Part shown: positions 7,870 through 16,213 of the stretch, in pieces
Layout of the letters: each line of letters opens with the position of its first letter
How positions within the stretch are numbered: position 1 is the stretch's first letter
Translations under genes and position numbers: made by a program
The notes under the pieces: model-generated
What the model saw: the letters and a program-made list of their open reading frames with translations, nothing else
What the model was told of the DNA's origin: nothing
Database searches by the model: none
Source: a virus
Length of the DNA stretch: 61,789 nt
Direction: 5' to 3' (one strand)
Virus record (IMG/VR): IMGVR_UViG_3300048079_000081
Span: 1-61,789 of that record

Positions 7870-7925
7870 CGACCTTCCGCGCCGTCGAGTGGGCCACCGC
7901 TACGTTCCGCGCGCTAGAGTGGAAG
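7816..7925 (+). repeat. Four short RAxxW-coding direct repeats across a gene junction
   Basis: Four units of about 27-33 bases encode RALDW, RALDW, RAVEW and RALEW; two are in the end of the 7654 gene, two lie after its stop in the frame of the next gene upstream of its best start (7953). Confidence 0.6.
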
Positions 7926-7952
7926 TTCGCCAACTGTGGGCAGGAGGTCCCG

Positions 7953-8270
7953 ATGGAAACCGTGACCGTGTTCTTCGGGAGTGACACGCCCTTCGAGGTG
8001 CAGACCCTCACGGACAAGCTCACCGGCCTGGTGGTGTCCGCCGCCGTGGTCACCGCCAACTTCACGGACAAGCTCACGGGCGCACCCATCCCGGGGATCA
8101 CGAACCCGGTGACGCTCGCGCCCGTCTCCGGCCAGCCGGGAAACTACCGCTTCCTGATCCCGGACACGGCGACCCTGACGCCGGGCCAGCGGGTGCTGAT
8201 CGAGACTCTGGTCGATGCCGGCGGGGGGCTCAAGGGGCGACGCGAGGTGCTCGGCGTGGTGGAGGAGTAG
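7953..8270 (+). CDS. Hypothetical beta-rich virion protein
   Basis: 105 residues from ATG 7953, chosen because CAGGAGG lies 6 bases upstream; GTG 7866 in the same frame would add 29 residues with the RAxxW repeats. The body (TVFFGSDTPFEVQTLTDKLT and NYRFLIPDTATLTPGQRV) looks like a small immunoglobulin-like domain found in tail or head appendages. Ends one base before the large terminase start. Confidence 0.65.
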   Translation: METVTVFFGSDTPFEVQTLTDKLTGLVVSAAVVTANFTDKLTGAPIPGITNPVTLAPVSGQPGNYRFLIPDTATLTPGQRVLIETLVDAGGGLKGRREVLGVVEE

Positions 8271-9791
8271 GTGGGCACTCTGGCGCGCAAGCTGGGCAAG
8301 CTGCGGGCCGAGGAGAACCCGCACCTCCTCGACGGGCTCGACCCGGACGGCTACGGCGCGCTGGTGCTCGAGCTCTTCGATTGGGAGGGGACGTGGGCCC
8401 GGCCCGATCAATGCGAACCCAAGGGTTCGTGGCGCAAGTGGTTCATCAAGGGCGGCCGTGGATCGGGCAAGACGCGGACCGGGGCGGAGCTCGTGAGGAA
8501 GAAGGTGGAGACGAGCCAGGCGCTCCGGGTGGCGCTCGTCGGGCGCACGTCGGCGGACGTTCGCGACACCATGATCGAAGGGGAGAGCGGGCTCCTCGCC
8601 GTGGCGAGCCCTGGGAACCAGCCGCACTACAACCCGAGCCTCCGGCGGGTCGAGTGGAAAGGCACGATGGCCGTGGCCGGCCGCTACTACCAGGGCCGCA
8701 GCTACGAACGGGGGCCCATGGCCGTGGCGTTCTCTTCGGCCGAGCCGGACCTCCTGCGGGGCCCCCAGCATGACTTCGCCTGGGCGGACGAGATCGCGGC
8801 GTGGTCCTACGCGACCGAGACGTGGGACAACCTCATGCTGGGCCTGCGGATCGGGCAGAATCCGCAGGTGGTGGTGACCTCGACGCCGCGACCCATCAAG
8901 ATCGTGCGCGACCTCGTGGCGGACCCTCAGACGATCGTGACGAACCCGAGCACGTTCGCGAACATGGAAAACCTGGCGCCGGCGTTCGCGGCCGAGATCC
9001 TCCTCAAGTATCAGGGCACGGAGAAGGGCCGCCAGGAGCTCTACGGCGAGCTGCTCGAGGAGGCCGAGGGGGCGCTGTGGCGGCGCGCCTGGCTCGAGCG
9101 CGACCGGGTGGGCATCACGGAGGTCCCGACCCTGGCCGAGCTCGTGGTGGCGATCGACCCAGCCGTGAGCGCCGGGGACGAATCGAACGAGACGGGCATC
9201 GTCGCCGTGGGCGGCGCCTACGTGGCCGACGCCACTTCCCAGGGCCGGCCCGCCATCCACGTCTACACGCTCCGGGACGTGTCCGGCCGGTACTCGCCGG
9301 ACGGCTGGGCCCGGCGGGCGGTGGAGCTCTACGACGAGCTCAAGGCCGACGCCATCGTGGCCGAGCGGAACCAGGGCGGCGACATGGTGGAGCACACCAT
9401 TCGGACCGTTCCCCACCCCGGTCGCCCCGTGCCGGTCTACCTCGTGAGCGCCAGCCGGGGCAAGCGCACCCGGGCGGAGCCAGTCGCCGCCCTCTCCGAG
9501 CAGGGCCGCTACCACCACGTCCGCACGCGCTGGGCGGACGAATACGATGAGGACGGGGCGCTGCTCTACGACGCGCCTGGCGTGCCTCGCCGGCGCGAGG
9601 TCCCGAACCCGATGCCGGAGCTCGAGGACCAGCTCTGCAATTGGGAGCCAGGGCTGGCGGAATCACCCGATCGCATGGACGCTACAGTCTGGGGCGCGAC
9701 CAAGGTAGCCGAGCGCGGCACGCGGGAAGAGTTTCGGCTCGCCCGCCCGCTGGGCGAAAGCGACCGCGCCTCCAACTGGAGGACCCGATAG
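8271..9791 (+). CDS. terL: Terminase large subunit
   Basis: 506 residues from GTG 8271. ATPase motifs: Walker A GGRGSGKT (residues 61-68), Walker B-like FAWADEIAAW (about 168-177) with the catalytic Glu, and a coupling-type motif VVVTSTPRP near residue 205. The RNase-H-like nuclease domain starts with VAIDPAVSAGDESNETGI (about 293), holding the first catalytic Asp; VAERNQGGDMV follows near 363. It packages DNA into proheads and cuts concatemers. Length and order match the large terminase superfamily. Directly precedes the portal gene. Confidence 0.95.
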   Translation: MGTLARKLGKLRAEENPHLLDGLDPDGYGALVLELFDWEGTWARPDQCEPKGSWRKWFIKGGRGSGKTRTGAELVRKKVETSQALRVALVGRTSADVRDTMIEGESGLLAVASPGNQPHYNPSLRRVEWKGTMAVAGRYYQGRSYERGPMAVAFSSAEPDLLRGPQHDFAWADEIAAWSYATETWDNLMLGLRIGQNPQVVVTSTPRPIKIVRDLVADPQTIVTNPSTFANMENLAPAFAAEILLKYQGTEKGRQELYGELLEEAEGALWRRAWLERDRVGITEVPTLAELVVAIDPAVSAGDESNETGIVAVGGAYVADATSQGRPAIHVYTLRDVSGRYSPDGWARRAVELYDELKADAIVAERNQGGDMVEHTIRTVPHPGRPVPVYLVSASRGKRTRAEPVAALSEQGRYHHVRTRWADEYDEDGALLYDAPGVPRRREVPNPMPELEDQLCNWEPGLAESPDRMDATVWGATKVAERGTREEFRLARPLGESDRASNWRTR

Positions 9792-11198
9792 GTGGCGTCG
9801 AGGAAGACCGCGAAGGCCACGCTCCCGGAGCGTGCTCAGGACCGCCCGGCGCGCCGGCTTTCGAGCGACGAGCTCGGGAGCACCGGGCTGCGGATCTACG
9901 CCGGCCGGATCGACGAGGAGTTCCGGCGGGAGCTCCGCGGGAAGCGGGCGTTCCAAGTCTTCCGCGAGATGCGCGACAACGACCCGGTGGTCGGCGCCGT
10001 GCTCTTCGCCATCGAGATGTTCATGCGCCAGGTGTCGTGGCGCGTCGAGCCCGCGAGTCAGAAAACCGAGGATCAGGAGGTGGCCGAGTTTGTCGAGGGC
10101 GCCTTCGGCGACATGACCGAATCGTGGCCGGACACGCTTTCCGCGATCCTTTCCTTCCTGCCCTTCGGTTTCTCACTTCACGAGGAGGTCTACAAGCTAC
10201 GCAACGGACCGAGCCGCGATCCCGAGGCCGACTCCATGTTCGACGACGGCCGGATCGGCTGGCGCAAGCTGCCGATCCGTGCCCAGGAAACGATCGACCG
10301 CTGGGATCTCGGCGAACACGGCGAGCTCCGCGCGGCGGAGCAATTCGCGGCGCCGAGCTACCGGCGCGTGACCATTCCCTTCGACCGGTTCCTGCTCTTC
10401 CGCACCACGACGGAGAAGGCCAACCCCCAAGGCCGCTCCATGCTGCGCAACGCCTGGCGGCCGTGGGTGTTCAAGCACCGAATCGAGGAGATCGAGGGCA
10501 TCGGCATCGAACGCGACCTGGCCGGCTTGCCGGTTGCGCACGTGCCGGTCGAGCTCCTCATGGCCGACGCTTCGCCCGCCGACCGGGCCCTGGCCGACGA
10601 CCTCGCGAAGCTGGTGCGGAACATCCGACGCGACGAGAAGGAGGGCATCCTCTTTCCGCGCCTGGTCACCAAGGAAGGGCACGAGCTCTACAAGCTCGAG
10701 CTGCTGACCACGGGCGGCCGCCGCCAATTCGATACCACCACGATCATCAACCGCTACGACGCCCGGATCGCGATGACCGCGCTCGCGGACTTCATCGTGC
10801 TGGGCCATGAGAAGGTCGGTAGCTTCGCGCTCGCGAGCTCGAAGACCAACCTGTTCGCGCTGGCGCTGGGCGCCTGGCTCGACTCCGTGACCGACGCCTT
10901 CAACCGCTACGGCATCCCGCGTCTCCTCGAGCTCAACACGTTCACCGGCTCGAGGCCGAAGCTCGTCCACGGCGATGTGGAAACGATCGACCTCCAGGAG
11001 CTCGGGGCGTTCATCACGGCTCTGGCCGGCGCCGGGGCCCCGCTCTTCCCGAACAAGGAGCTCGAGCGGTGGCTCCTCGACCAAGCGGGCGCGCCGACGA
11101 TCGAGGCGGAGGCATCGGAGCTCGAGGTGCCGGAGCTCGAGCAGGACCCGGACCCGGAGCTGCCGCCGAAGCCCCCGGAGGCGCCGGAGGAGATGTGA
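9792..11198 (+). CDS. Portal protein
   Basis: 468 residues, GTG start abutting terL. The N-terminal third (FQVFREMRDNDPVVGAVLFA) and FLPFGFSLHEEVYK match the portal family commonly labelled DUF935-like, as does the central RRQFDTTTIINRYDARIAM and the C-terminal KTNLFALALGAWLDSVTDAF. It would form the dodecameric ring at the capsid vertex. The C-terminus is Pro/Glu-rich (EDPDPELPPKPPEAPEEM-type tail). A perfect hairpin variant CACGCTCC-C-GGAGCGTG lies at its N-terminus (ATLPERAQ). Overlaps the next start by ATGTGA. Confidence 0.9.
   Translation: MASRKTAKATLPERAQDRPARRLSSDELGSTGLRIYAGRIDEEFRRELRGKRAFQVFREMRDNDPVVGAVLFAIEMFMRQVSWRVEPASQKTEDQEVAEFVEGAFGDMTESWPDTLSAILSFLPFGFSLHEEVYKLRNGPSRDPEADSMFDDGRIGWRKLPIRAQETIDRWDLGEHGELRAAEQFAAPSYRRVTIPFDRFLLFRTTTEKANPQGRSMLRNAWRPWVFKHRIEEIEGIGIERDLAGLPVAHVPVELLMADASPADRALADDLAKLVRNIRRDEKEGILFPRLVTKEGHELYKLELLTTGGRRQFDTTTIINRYDARIAMTALADFIVLGHEKVGSFALASSKTNLFALALGAWLDSVTDAFNRYGIPRLLELNTFTGSRPKLVHGDVETIDLQELGAFITALAGAGAPLFPNKELERWLLDQAGAPTIEAEASELEVPELEQDPDPELPPKPPEAPEEM
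9818..9834. repeat. Dispersed hairpin repeat, copy 10 (compensated)
   Basis: CACGCTCC-C-GGAGCGTG: the usual CGCG arms become CACG/CGTG, keeping complementarity. At the 5' end of the portal gene. Confidence 0.75.
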
Positions 11199-12142
11199 GC
11201 CGCCGGCGCGGGCCGATCTTCAAAGCGACGCGCCGCGAGGAGCGCGAGGCGAACCGACGGGCCCGGCAGCGCCTCGGCCGCGCCGTCGCCGGAGACTTCG
11301 AGGCCGCGGCGGACGCCTTCGTGGCGTTCTCCACGGCGCGCCTCGGGGGCGGCCCCCGCGAGATCCGCCCCTTCACCTTCGAGTTTCCCATGGCGCAGTT
11401 TCGGGGGCGCCTGGCCGTGAGCCTACGTCAACGCCTGCGGGAAGCGGTGGAGACAGGCGGGCGTCTGGGCATGAGGTTCCGGCCTCCCGCCTTCCCGAGG
11501 CTGCCGCCCGCGCTCGTGCCGGAGCTCGCGGCCGGCTTCATTGAAACCCAGGCGACGCGCGCCGTCACCGCCATCACGGCCCAGACGCGCACGGGCATCC
11601 GGCGCGCCTTGCTCGACGCGCTCACGGACCAAGTCTCCCCCACGGAGACTTTCCAGCGCATCGGCCGGACGGCCGGGCTCACCTCGCGGCAGACCACGGC
11701 CGTCGGAAACTTCCGGCGAGAGCTCGAGCGCCGGCTGGTGCCAGTGGAGCGGGCAAGGACGCCCCAGATCCGGGAGCTCATCGAACGACGGGTCGGGGCC
11801 TATCGCGACCGCTTGATGCGCTACCGGGGCCAGGTGATCGGCGAGACGGAGATGCAGGCGGCAATCCAGGCGGGCGAGCGCGGCTACTACGAAGCCGCCG
11901 CCTCCGAAGGCGACGTCGACCTCGAAGCGGTCGAGAAGACGTGGTTCACGGTTCAAGACGAGCGCGTCTGCCCCATCTGCGAGCCGCTCCACGAGGAAAC
12001 GGTGCCATTCGGGGAGCTTTTCGACTCATCCGAAGGTGCACTCGAGGGCCCCCCCGCACATCCGAGTTGCAGGTGTTTCCTGCGGTTCACCGGCGAGGCG
12101 CCTCAGGTGGTCGCCGAGCTCGAGGCCGAGGAGTCAGGGTGA
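11195..12142 (+). CDS. Minor head protein, MuF / SPP1 gp7 type
   Basis: 315 residues from GTG 11195, overlapping the portal stop. After a basic N-terminus there is a helical region and then the MuF signature: GETEMQAAIQAGERGYYEAA, followed by WFTVQDERVCPICEPLHEE and HPSCRCF at the C-terminus (Cys pairs near residues 258-261 and 302-304). MuF-domain proteins bind the portal and are carried in the capsid, some being ejected into the host. Position right after the portal fits the family. Confidence 0.88.
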   Translation: MSRRRGPIFKATRREEREANRRARQRLGRAVAGDFEAAADAFVAFSTARLGGGPREIRPFTFEFPMAQFRGRLAVSLRQRLREAVETGGRLGMRFRPPAFPRLPPALVPELAAGFIETQATRAVTAITAQTRTGIRRALLDALTDQVSPTETFQRIGRTAGLTSRQTTAVGNFRRELERRLVPVERARTPQIRELIERRVGAYRDRLMRYRGQVIGETEMQAAIQAGERGYYEAAASEGDVDLEAVEKTWFTVQDERVCPICEPLHEETVPFGELFDSSEGALEGPPAHPSCRCFLRFTGEAPQVVAELEAEESG

Positions 12143-12660
12143 GCGAAGAAGGCCCGCGCCGAGCCTACGGTTCCGGCTCTATCTACCGCCGGCGGGAGGG
12201 CCTTTGGGCTGCCGAGATCACCCTCCGGCGCGGCCTCGAGCGGGTGCGGCGCCGCTGGTACGGACGGACGCCCGAGGAGGCCGAGGCGAAGCTCAACCGC
12301 TACCTCGATTCCATGCCGAAGGGGATGCGCCGGCTCAACCAGAAGGCGATGCGCCGGCCAGTGAATGGCACTCCCATTCCGGCTCCCGTGCCTACGATGC
12401 CGCAACCGAAAACCGTGGTGGCTTCGGCACTTGTGACTCCTCCGCTTGTGGCTTCTTCCGCTTGTATCGTGCCCACGCCCGCGCTCCGGTGGCAGGACGC
12501 GGAGTGGCTCGAGAAGCTCGCCGCCACGGTCGAGGCCGGCGTGAACACGGAGGGCCAGGTGGTGATGGAGAGCGAGCTGGCGATCAGGATCGTGGTGGAG
12601 CTCCGCGAGGTCATCCGACGCAACCGCCCCGCTGGGGTAAGCTGGCTGCGCGCCCGCTAG
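12139..12660 (+). CDS. Stand-alone integrase-arm-like DNA-binding protein
   Basis: 173 residues from GTG 12139 (GTGA overlap). Residues about 8-60 (GSIYRRREGLWAAEITLRRG, then RRRWYGRTPEEAEAKLNRYL) match the arm-type DNA-binding domain at the N-terminus of tyrosine recombinases. The rest is a Pro/Val-rich linker and a helical C-terminus; the catalytic R-HxxR-Y domain is absent and not found elsewhere in the window. It sits between MuF and the prohead protease, an unexpected place. Could be a remnant of an integrase or a repurposed DNA-binding head protein. Confidence 0.65.
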   Translation: MSEEGPRRAYGSGSIYRRREGLWAAEITLRRGLERVRRRWYGRTPEEAEAKLNRYLDSMPKGMRRLNQKAMRRPVNGTPIPAPVPTMPQPKTVVASALVTPPLVASSACIVPTPALRWQDAEWLEKLAATVEAGVNTEGQVVMESELAIRIVVELREVIRRNRPAGVSWLRAR

Positions 12661-12686
12661 CTGCCCTGGGCGCCTAGGATCGTCCC

Positions 12687-13250
12687 GTGCCTGTGATGCG
12701 CTGCCGAAGCGAAGGCCGCGCCGGCTACAAGTGGGGCGCGAGCGGGGTGTGCTTCACCGGTGCGGATGCGCGCGGGCGCGCGGTGGCGGTGGGGCGCGCG
12801 GTCTACGCGCGGAGGAACGCCTCGAAGATGCAGGACACGGCCGAGTTCCGGTTTGCCGTCTCGAAGGTGGAACGCGCCGAGGGCAACGTCTACGGCTGGG
12901 CCTACCAGTGCGAGCGCGATGGCGCGCAGGTGATCGACCACTCTGGCGAGTACATCCCGGCCGAGGAGCTGCGCAAGGCGGTCATCGACTTCAACCTCGA
13001 GAGCCGGGCCGGAGGCGAGATGCACGACCCGGCCTCGCGCGGCCGGGGCCAGTGTATCGAGACGGTCTTCTTCGACCGCGAGAAGTGGGAAGCCGTCGGC
13101 GTGGCGAAGGCCGAGGCGGAGCGGCTTCCAGTCGGGTGGTGGGTGGGCTTCCACTTCGACCCGGAGGACGCCATCTTCCAGCGCGCCGTCGCGGGCGAGC
13201 GCCCGATGTTCTCCATCGGCGGCAGCGCCGAGAAGGTAGAGGTGGGCTGA
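12687..13250 (+). CDS. Prohead protease, XkdF-like
   Basis: 187 residues from GTG 12687. The core runs GNVYGWAYQCERDGAQVIDHSGEYIPAEEL...AVIDFNLES..GEMHDP...ETVFFD, with WWVGFHFDPEDAIFQRAVAG and MFSIGGSAEKVEV at the end; this is the layout of the XkdF/S78-like serine protease family that matures HK97-type proheads. The N-terminal 50 residues are a small Arg/Gly-rich extension. A TAGGAT box at 12675-12680 ends 6 bases before the start, but no convincing -35 box was seen. Overlaps the scaffold gene by TGATG. Confidence 0.8.
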   Translation: MPVMRCRSEGRAGYKWGASGVCFTGADARGRAVAVGRAVYARRNASKMQDTAEFRFAVSKVERAEGNVYGWAYQCERDGAQVIDHSGEYIPAEELRKAVIDFNLESRAGGEMHDPASRGRGQCIETVFFDREKWEAVGVAKAEAERLPVGWWVGFHFDPEDAIFQRAVAGERPMFSIGGSAEKVEVG

Positions 13251-14437
13251 TGGCCGAGATCAAGAAGCCGCGCAAGATGCTCCGCGCGCTCAAGATCGGC
13301 GAGGTGTCCGTCGTGGACTCGGGCGACAACCCTGGCGCCCGCGTGGTCCTCTACAAGCGCGGACCTGGCGATGTGCCCCACGCGCCCGTCGAAAAGCGGT
13401 GGCTGGACGCCGTGTTGCATCGCCTCGGACTCCGCAAGGACGAGCACGGCGAAGAAGAGCCGAGGAGTTTCGAGGAGGTCCGCGAGGACTGGAGTGCGAT
13501 GCACGCCATGGGCGTGCTCAGCGAGCGGCTCGAGGCGCTCCGAACGGCCCTCGCCGAGATCGTGCACTCCGAGGGCGAGGACAAGGAGGCGCTCCTACGC
13601 GAGAGCCTCGACCAATTTTCGGACGAGATGGGGGAGCAGGTGGGGGAGATCCTTGCCGGGCGCATCGCCAAGGCTCTAGGATCGAGGCCGGACCCGTCCC
13701 GCGCAGGAGGAGACGCCATGGCGTTCGATGTGACCAAGCTGCCGGAGGCCCTCCGTGGGCTCTTCGCCAAGGTCAAGGTCGAGGCGCTGCCCGCGGAAGC
13801 CCAGGCCGCCCTCGACGCGATGGGCGTCGCCTACCAGACGGCGGCGGGCGCCCAGGCCACCGCCGAGGCGGCCGCCCTCGCGGCGAAGGCGGAGCTCGAG
13901 AAGCGGAACAAGCCGCCCGATCCCGACGACGCCGACCCGGTGCTCAAGGCGCTGTCCCCCGAAGCCCGCACCGCCGTCAAGGCGGAGCGCGAGCGGGTGA
14001 AGGCGGAGCAGGAGCGGATCGAGAAGGAGCGCGCGGGCGACCGCAAGCGGATCGAGAAGCTCGAGGCCGACGCCACGCGCGAGCGCCTCGCGAAGCGGGC
14101 CGCGCCCTACGTGCTCTTCGGCAAGAAGCCGGAGGAGCTCGTGGCGATGTTCGGGAAGGCGGAGGCCGCCGGGCTCCTCGACGAGCTCGAGGCGACCCTC
14201 AAGGTGGCCCACGCCCAGGCGGAGAAGGCCAAGGTGCTCGAGGAGCTCGGGTCCGGCGCGGCGATCTTCACCGGCTCGGCGGTCGAGGAGATCCGCGTGG
14301 CGGCGACCAAGATCCGCGCGGCCGAGCCGAAGCTCACCGAAGCGCAGGCTTTCACGAAGGCCATGCGGGAGCACCCGGAGCTCGCCAAGCGACACCGCGC
14401 GGAGCAGCTCGCGGCGCAGCACGGCGGCGTCCACTAG
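13250..14437 (+). CDS. Scaffold protein, with probable shorter internal-start form
   Basis: 395 residues from ATG 13250. The N-terminus (LKIGEVSVVDSGDNPGARVV) is the short beta segment often found at the junction of phage protease and scaffold. From about residue 157 the protein becomes a long charged coiled coil (AERERVKAEQERIEKERAGD) typical of scaffolds. An in-frame ATG at 13718 has GCAGGAGGAG upstream and a promoter-like pair before it, so a 239-residue scaffold may be made separately, as Nu3 is from within C in phage lambda. The C-terminal helical region (KRHRAEQLAAQHGG) would bind capsid protein. Confidence 0.75.
   Translation: MAEIKKPRKMLRALKIGEVSVVDSGDNPGARVVLYKRGPGDVPHAPVEKRWLDAVLHRLGLRKDEHGEEEPRSFEEVREDWSAMHAMGVLSERLEALRTALAEIVHSEGEDKEALLRESLDQFSDEMGEQVGEILAGRIAKALGSRPDPSRAGGDAMAFDVTKLPEALRGLFAKVKVEALPAEAQAALDAMGVAYQTAAGAQATAEAAALAAKAELEKRNKPPDPDDADPVLKALSPEARTAVKAERERVKAEQERIEKERAGDRKRIEKLEADATRERLAKRAAPYVLFGKKPEELVAMFGKAEAAGLLDELEATLKVAHAQAEKAKVLEELGSGAAIFTGSAVEEIRVAATKIRAAEPKLTEAQAFTKAMREHPELAKRHRAEQLAAQHGGVH
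13653..13682 (+). promoter_or_regulatory. Internal sigma70-like promoter candidate before the short scaffold start
   Basis: TTGCCG (13653-13658), 18-base spacer, TAGGAT (13677-13682), inside the scaffold gene and 35 bases upstream of ATG 13718, which has its own strong AGGAGGAG ribosome site. Confidence 0.4.
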
Positions 14438-14438
14438 A

Positions 14439-14453
14439 TCGCGCGGAGCGCGA
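14439..14453. repeat. Short derivative of the hairpin repeat
   Basis: TCGCG-CGGAG-CGCGA, a truncated form lying directly after the scaffold stop codon. Confidence 0.45.
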
Positions 14454-14469
14454 GTGTGAGGAGCCCACG

Positions 14470-14841
14470 ATGGCGAAGGAAATCCAGGGCAACACCTACA
14501 GCTTCCCGGCTGCCTCCGACCTCTCGACGCACCAGTTCAAGATGGTCGTGGTGAACACCGCCGGCCGGATCGAGCTCTCCGGTGCCGGCGCCGCGGTTGA
14601 TGGCGTGTTGCTCGACAAGCCCAACGCCGCCGGCAAGCACGGAGACGTGCAGGTTGACGGGATCGCGAAGATCGTCTGCGGCAGCGCCATCGCCGTCGGC
14701 GACCTCGTTGCGTCGGATGCGAGCGGCGTCCTCGATACGGCCGCGACCACCGAGTACATCCTCGGCCGCGCGCTCACCGCCACCGCGGCGGCCGGAGAGC
14801 TCTGCTCCGTGCTCATCACCCGACCCGGCAGGCTGGCGTAG
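14470..14841 (+). CDS. Capsid decoration-type protein
   Basis: 123 residues. Gly/Ala/Val-rich, beta-type composition with GDVQVDGIAKIVCGSAIAVG and a C-terminal ELCSVLITRPGRLA, resembling small capsid-associated proteins encoded between scaffold and major capsid (DUF2190-like). GAGGAGCCCACG precedes the ATG. It would stabilise the capsid surface; assignment is by order and composition. Confidence 0.7.
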   Translation: MAKEIQGNTYSFPAASDLSTHQFKMVVVNTAGRIELSGAGAAVDGVLLDKPNAAGKHGDVQVDGIAKIVCGSAIAVGDLVASDASGVLDTAATTEYILGRALTATAAAGELCSVLITRPGRLA

Positions 14842-14889
14842 CCGGAGCAACAAGGGGCCGGCTGATCCGGCCGCCAGGAGGAGGGGGCG

Positions 14890-15840
14890 ATGCCTCAGCC
14901 GACGGTTCAAGACGTTCACGTCGACGCCGCCTTGACGACGGTTTCCACGGCGTACATCCAGAGCGCCGACAAGTTCGTCGCGGCTCGCGTGTTCCCCGTG
15001 GTGCCGGTCGAGCACAAGAGCGACAAGTACCACCGCTTCGACAAGGACGACTTCCTCCGCGACGAGGCGGAGGAGCGTGCGCCGTCCTCGGAGAGCGCGG
15101 GCTCTGGCTTCCGCGTGGCGCAGGACGACTACAGCGCGCGCACCTACGCCTTCCACAAGGACGTGGACGACGAGGTGCGGGCCAACGCCGATCCGGCCGC
15201 CGACGTGGACGAGGCCGCGACGCGGTTCGTCACCCAGAAGATGCTGATGAAGCGCGAGACGGTCTGGCGCGATGCCTACTTCGTGACCGGTGCCTGGACC
15301 AACCAGACCACGCCTGGCACGCTCTGGCAGCTCGCCGCCTCGACGCCGATCACCGACATCAACACCCAGATCGACGCGATCGAAGCGCGGACGGGCTACC
15401 GGCCGAACGTCATCGTGGCCGGTGCGCAGGTGTCACGGGCGCTCAAGAACCACCCCGACATCATCGACCGCTACAAGTTCGTGCAGCCCGGCATCATCAC
15501 GACCCAGCTCCTCGCTTCGCTCTTCGAGGTGGATGAGTTCGTCGAGATGCGTGCCGTGACGAACACGGCGGTGGAGGGCGCAGCGACCCAGCTCCCGGGC
15601 TACATCGGTGGGAAGCACCTGCTGCTCGCCTACCGAGCGCCGAACCCCGGCATCATGGAGCCCACCGCCGGCTACATCTTCGCGTGGTCGGGCCTGCTCG
15701 GCGCGGACGCCTACGGCAACCGCGTCTCGCGGTTCCGCGTCCCCGTGAAGCGGTCGGACCGGATCGAAGGCGAAATGAGCTTCGCCGCCAAGAAGGTCGC
15801 GGACGACCTGGCGCACTTCTTCCTGAGCGCGGTGGCGTAA
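14890..15840 (+). CDS. Major capsid protein
   Basis: 316 residues from ATG 14890, preceded by a strong CAGGAGGAGGGG ribosome site. Key segments are SADKFVAARVFPVVPVEHKS, YHRFDKDDFLRDEA, FVTQKMLMKRETVWRDAYF and the C-terminal WSGLLGADAYGNRVSRFRVP with RIEGEMSFAAKKVADDLAHF. These are typical of a widely spread HK97-fold capsid family of high-G+C siphoviruses. Position after scaffold and decoration protein supports it. No long N-terminal delta domain, in line with a separate scaffold. Confidence 0.88.
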   Translation: MPQPTVQDVHVDAALTTVSTAYIQSADKFVAARVFPVVPVEHKSDKYHRFDKDDFLRDEAEERAPSSESAGSGFRVAQDDYSARTYAFHKDVDDEVRANADPAADVDEAATRFVTQKMLMKRETVWRDAYFVTGAWTNQTTPGTLWQLAASTPITDINTQIDAIEARTGYRPNVIVAGAQVSRALKNHPDIIDRYKFVQPGIITTQLLASLFEVDEFVEMRAVTNTAVEGAATQLPGYIGGKHLLLAYRAPNPGIMEPTAGYIFAWSGLLGADAYGNRVSRFRVPVKRSDRIEGEMSFAAKKVADDLAHFFLSAVA

Positions 15841-15844
15841 GCCG

Positions 15845-16210
15845 GTGCCGGCCGTGGGCTACTTCGCCGGCCGGCGGCTCGAAACCGCCGGCCAGCACTA
15901 CGCCTACGGCGCGCGGCTACCCGCCGACACGGCGCGGTGGCCGAACATCGAATGGCTCCTGCGCTCGGGCTCTATCTACTGCCTCGAGCTCGACGCGATC
16001 GGCGAACCGCTGGGCCTGCCGGGTCGGCTGCCGCTCTTGAGCGAACGGTTCCTGCGGGCCTCCGTAGAGCTCCACCGCCGCTCATTGGAGCTTCCGGCGG
16101 ACGAGGCCGCGCCGTCTCCGCCGGCGCTCACGCTCCCAGTGCGCGAGGAGCCCAACCCTCGCAGTCGAGGAGGGCGCGGCCGGCGGGAGGCCAGGGCGGA
16201 GGCGGGGTAA
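15845..16210 (+). CDS. Hypothetical protein of the head-tail region
   Basis: 121 residues, GTG 15845, 5 bases after the capsid stop. Features GSIYCLELDAIGEPLGLPGR and a basic, Arg/Gly-rich tail. In many phages a short protein of unknown role lies here between capsid and connector. A degenerate hairpin-like sequence occurs at 16129-16147. Confidence 0.6.
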   Translation: MPAVGYFAGRRLETAGQHYAYGARLPADTARWPNIEWLLRSGSIYCLELDAIGEPLGLPGRLPLLSERFLRASVELHRRSLELPADEAAPSPPALTLPVREEPNPRSRGGRGRREARAEAG

Positions 16211-16213
16211 GCC

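Noticed and set aside
12675-12680. TAGGAT 6 bases before the protease start
   Set aside because: Spacing to the start fits the other sites, but no TTGCC-like box lies 17-18 bases upstream, so it was not listed as a promoter.
16129-16147. TCACGCTCCCAGTGCGCGA in the 15845 gene
   Set aside because: Resembles the hairpin repeat but several stem pairs are lost; kept only as a possible decayed copy.
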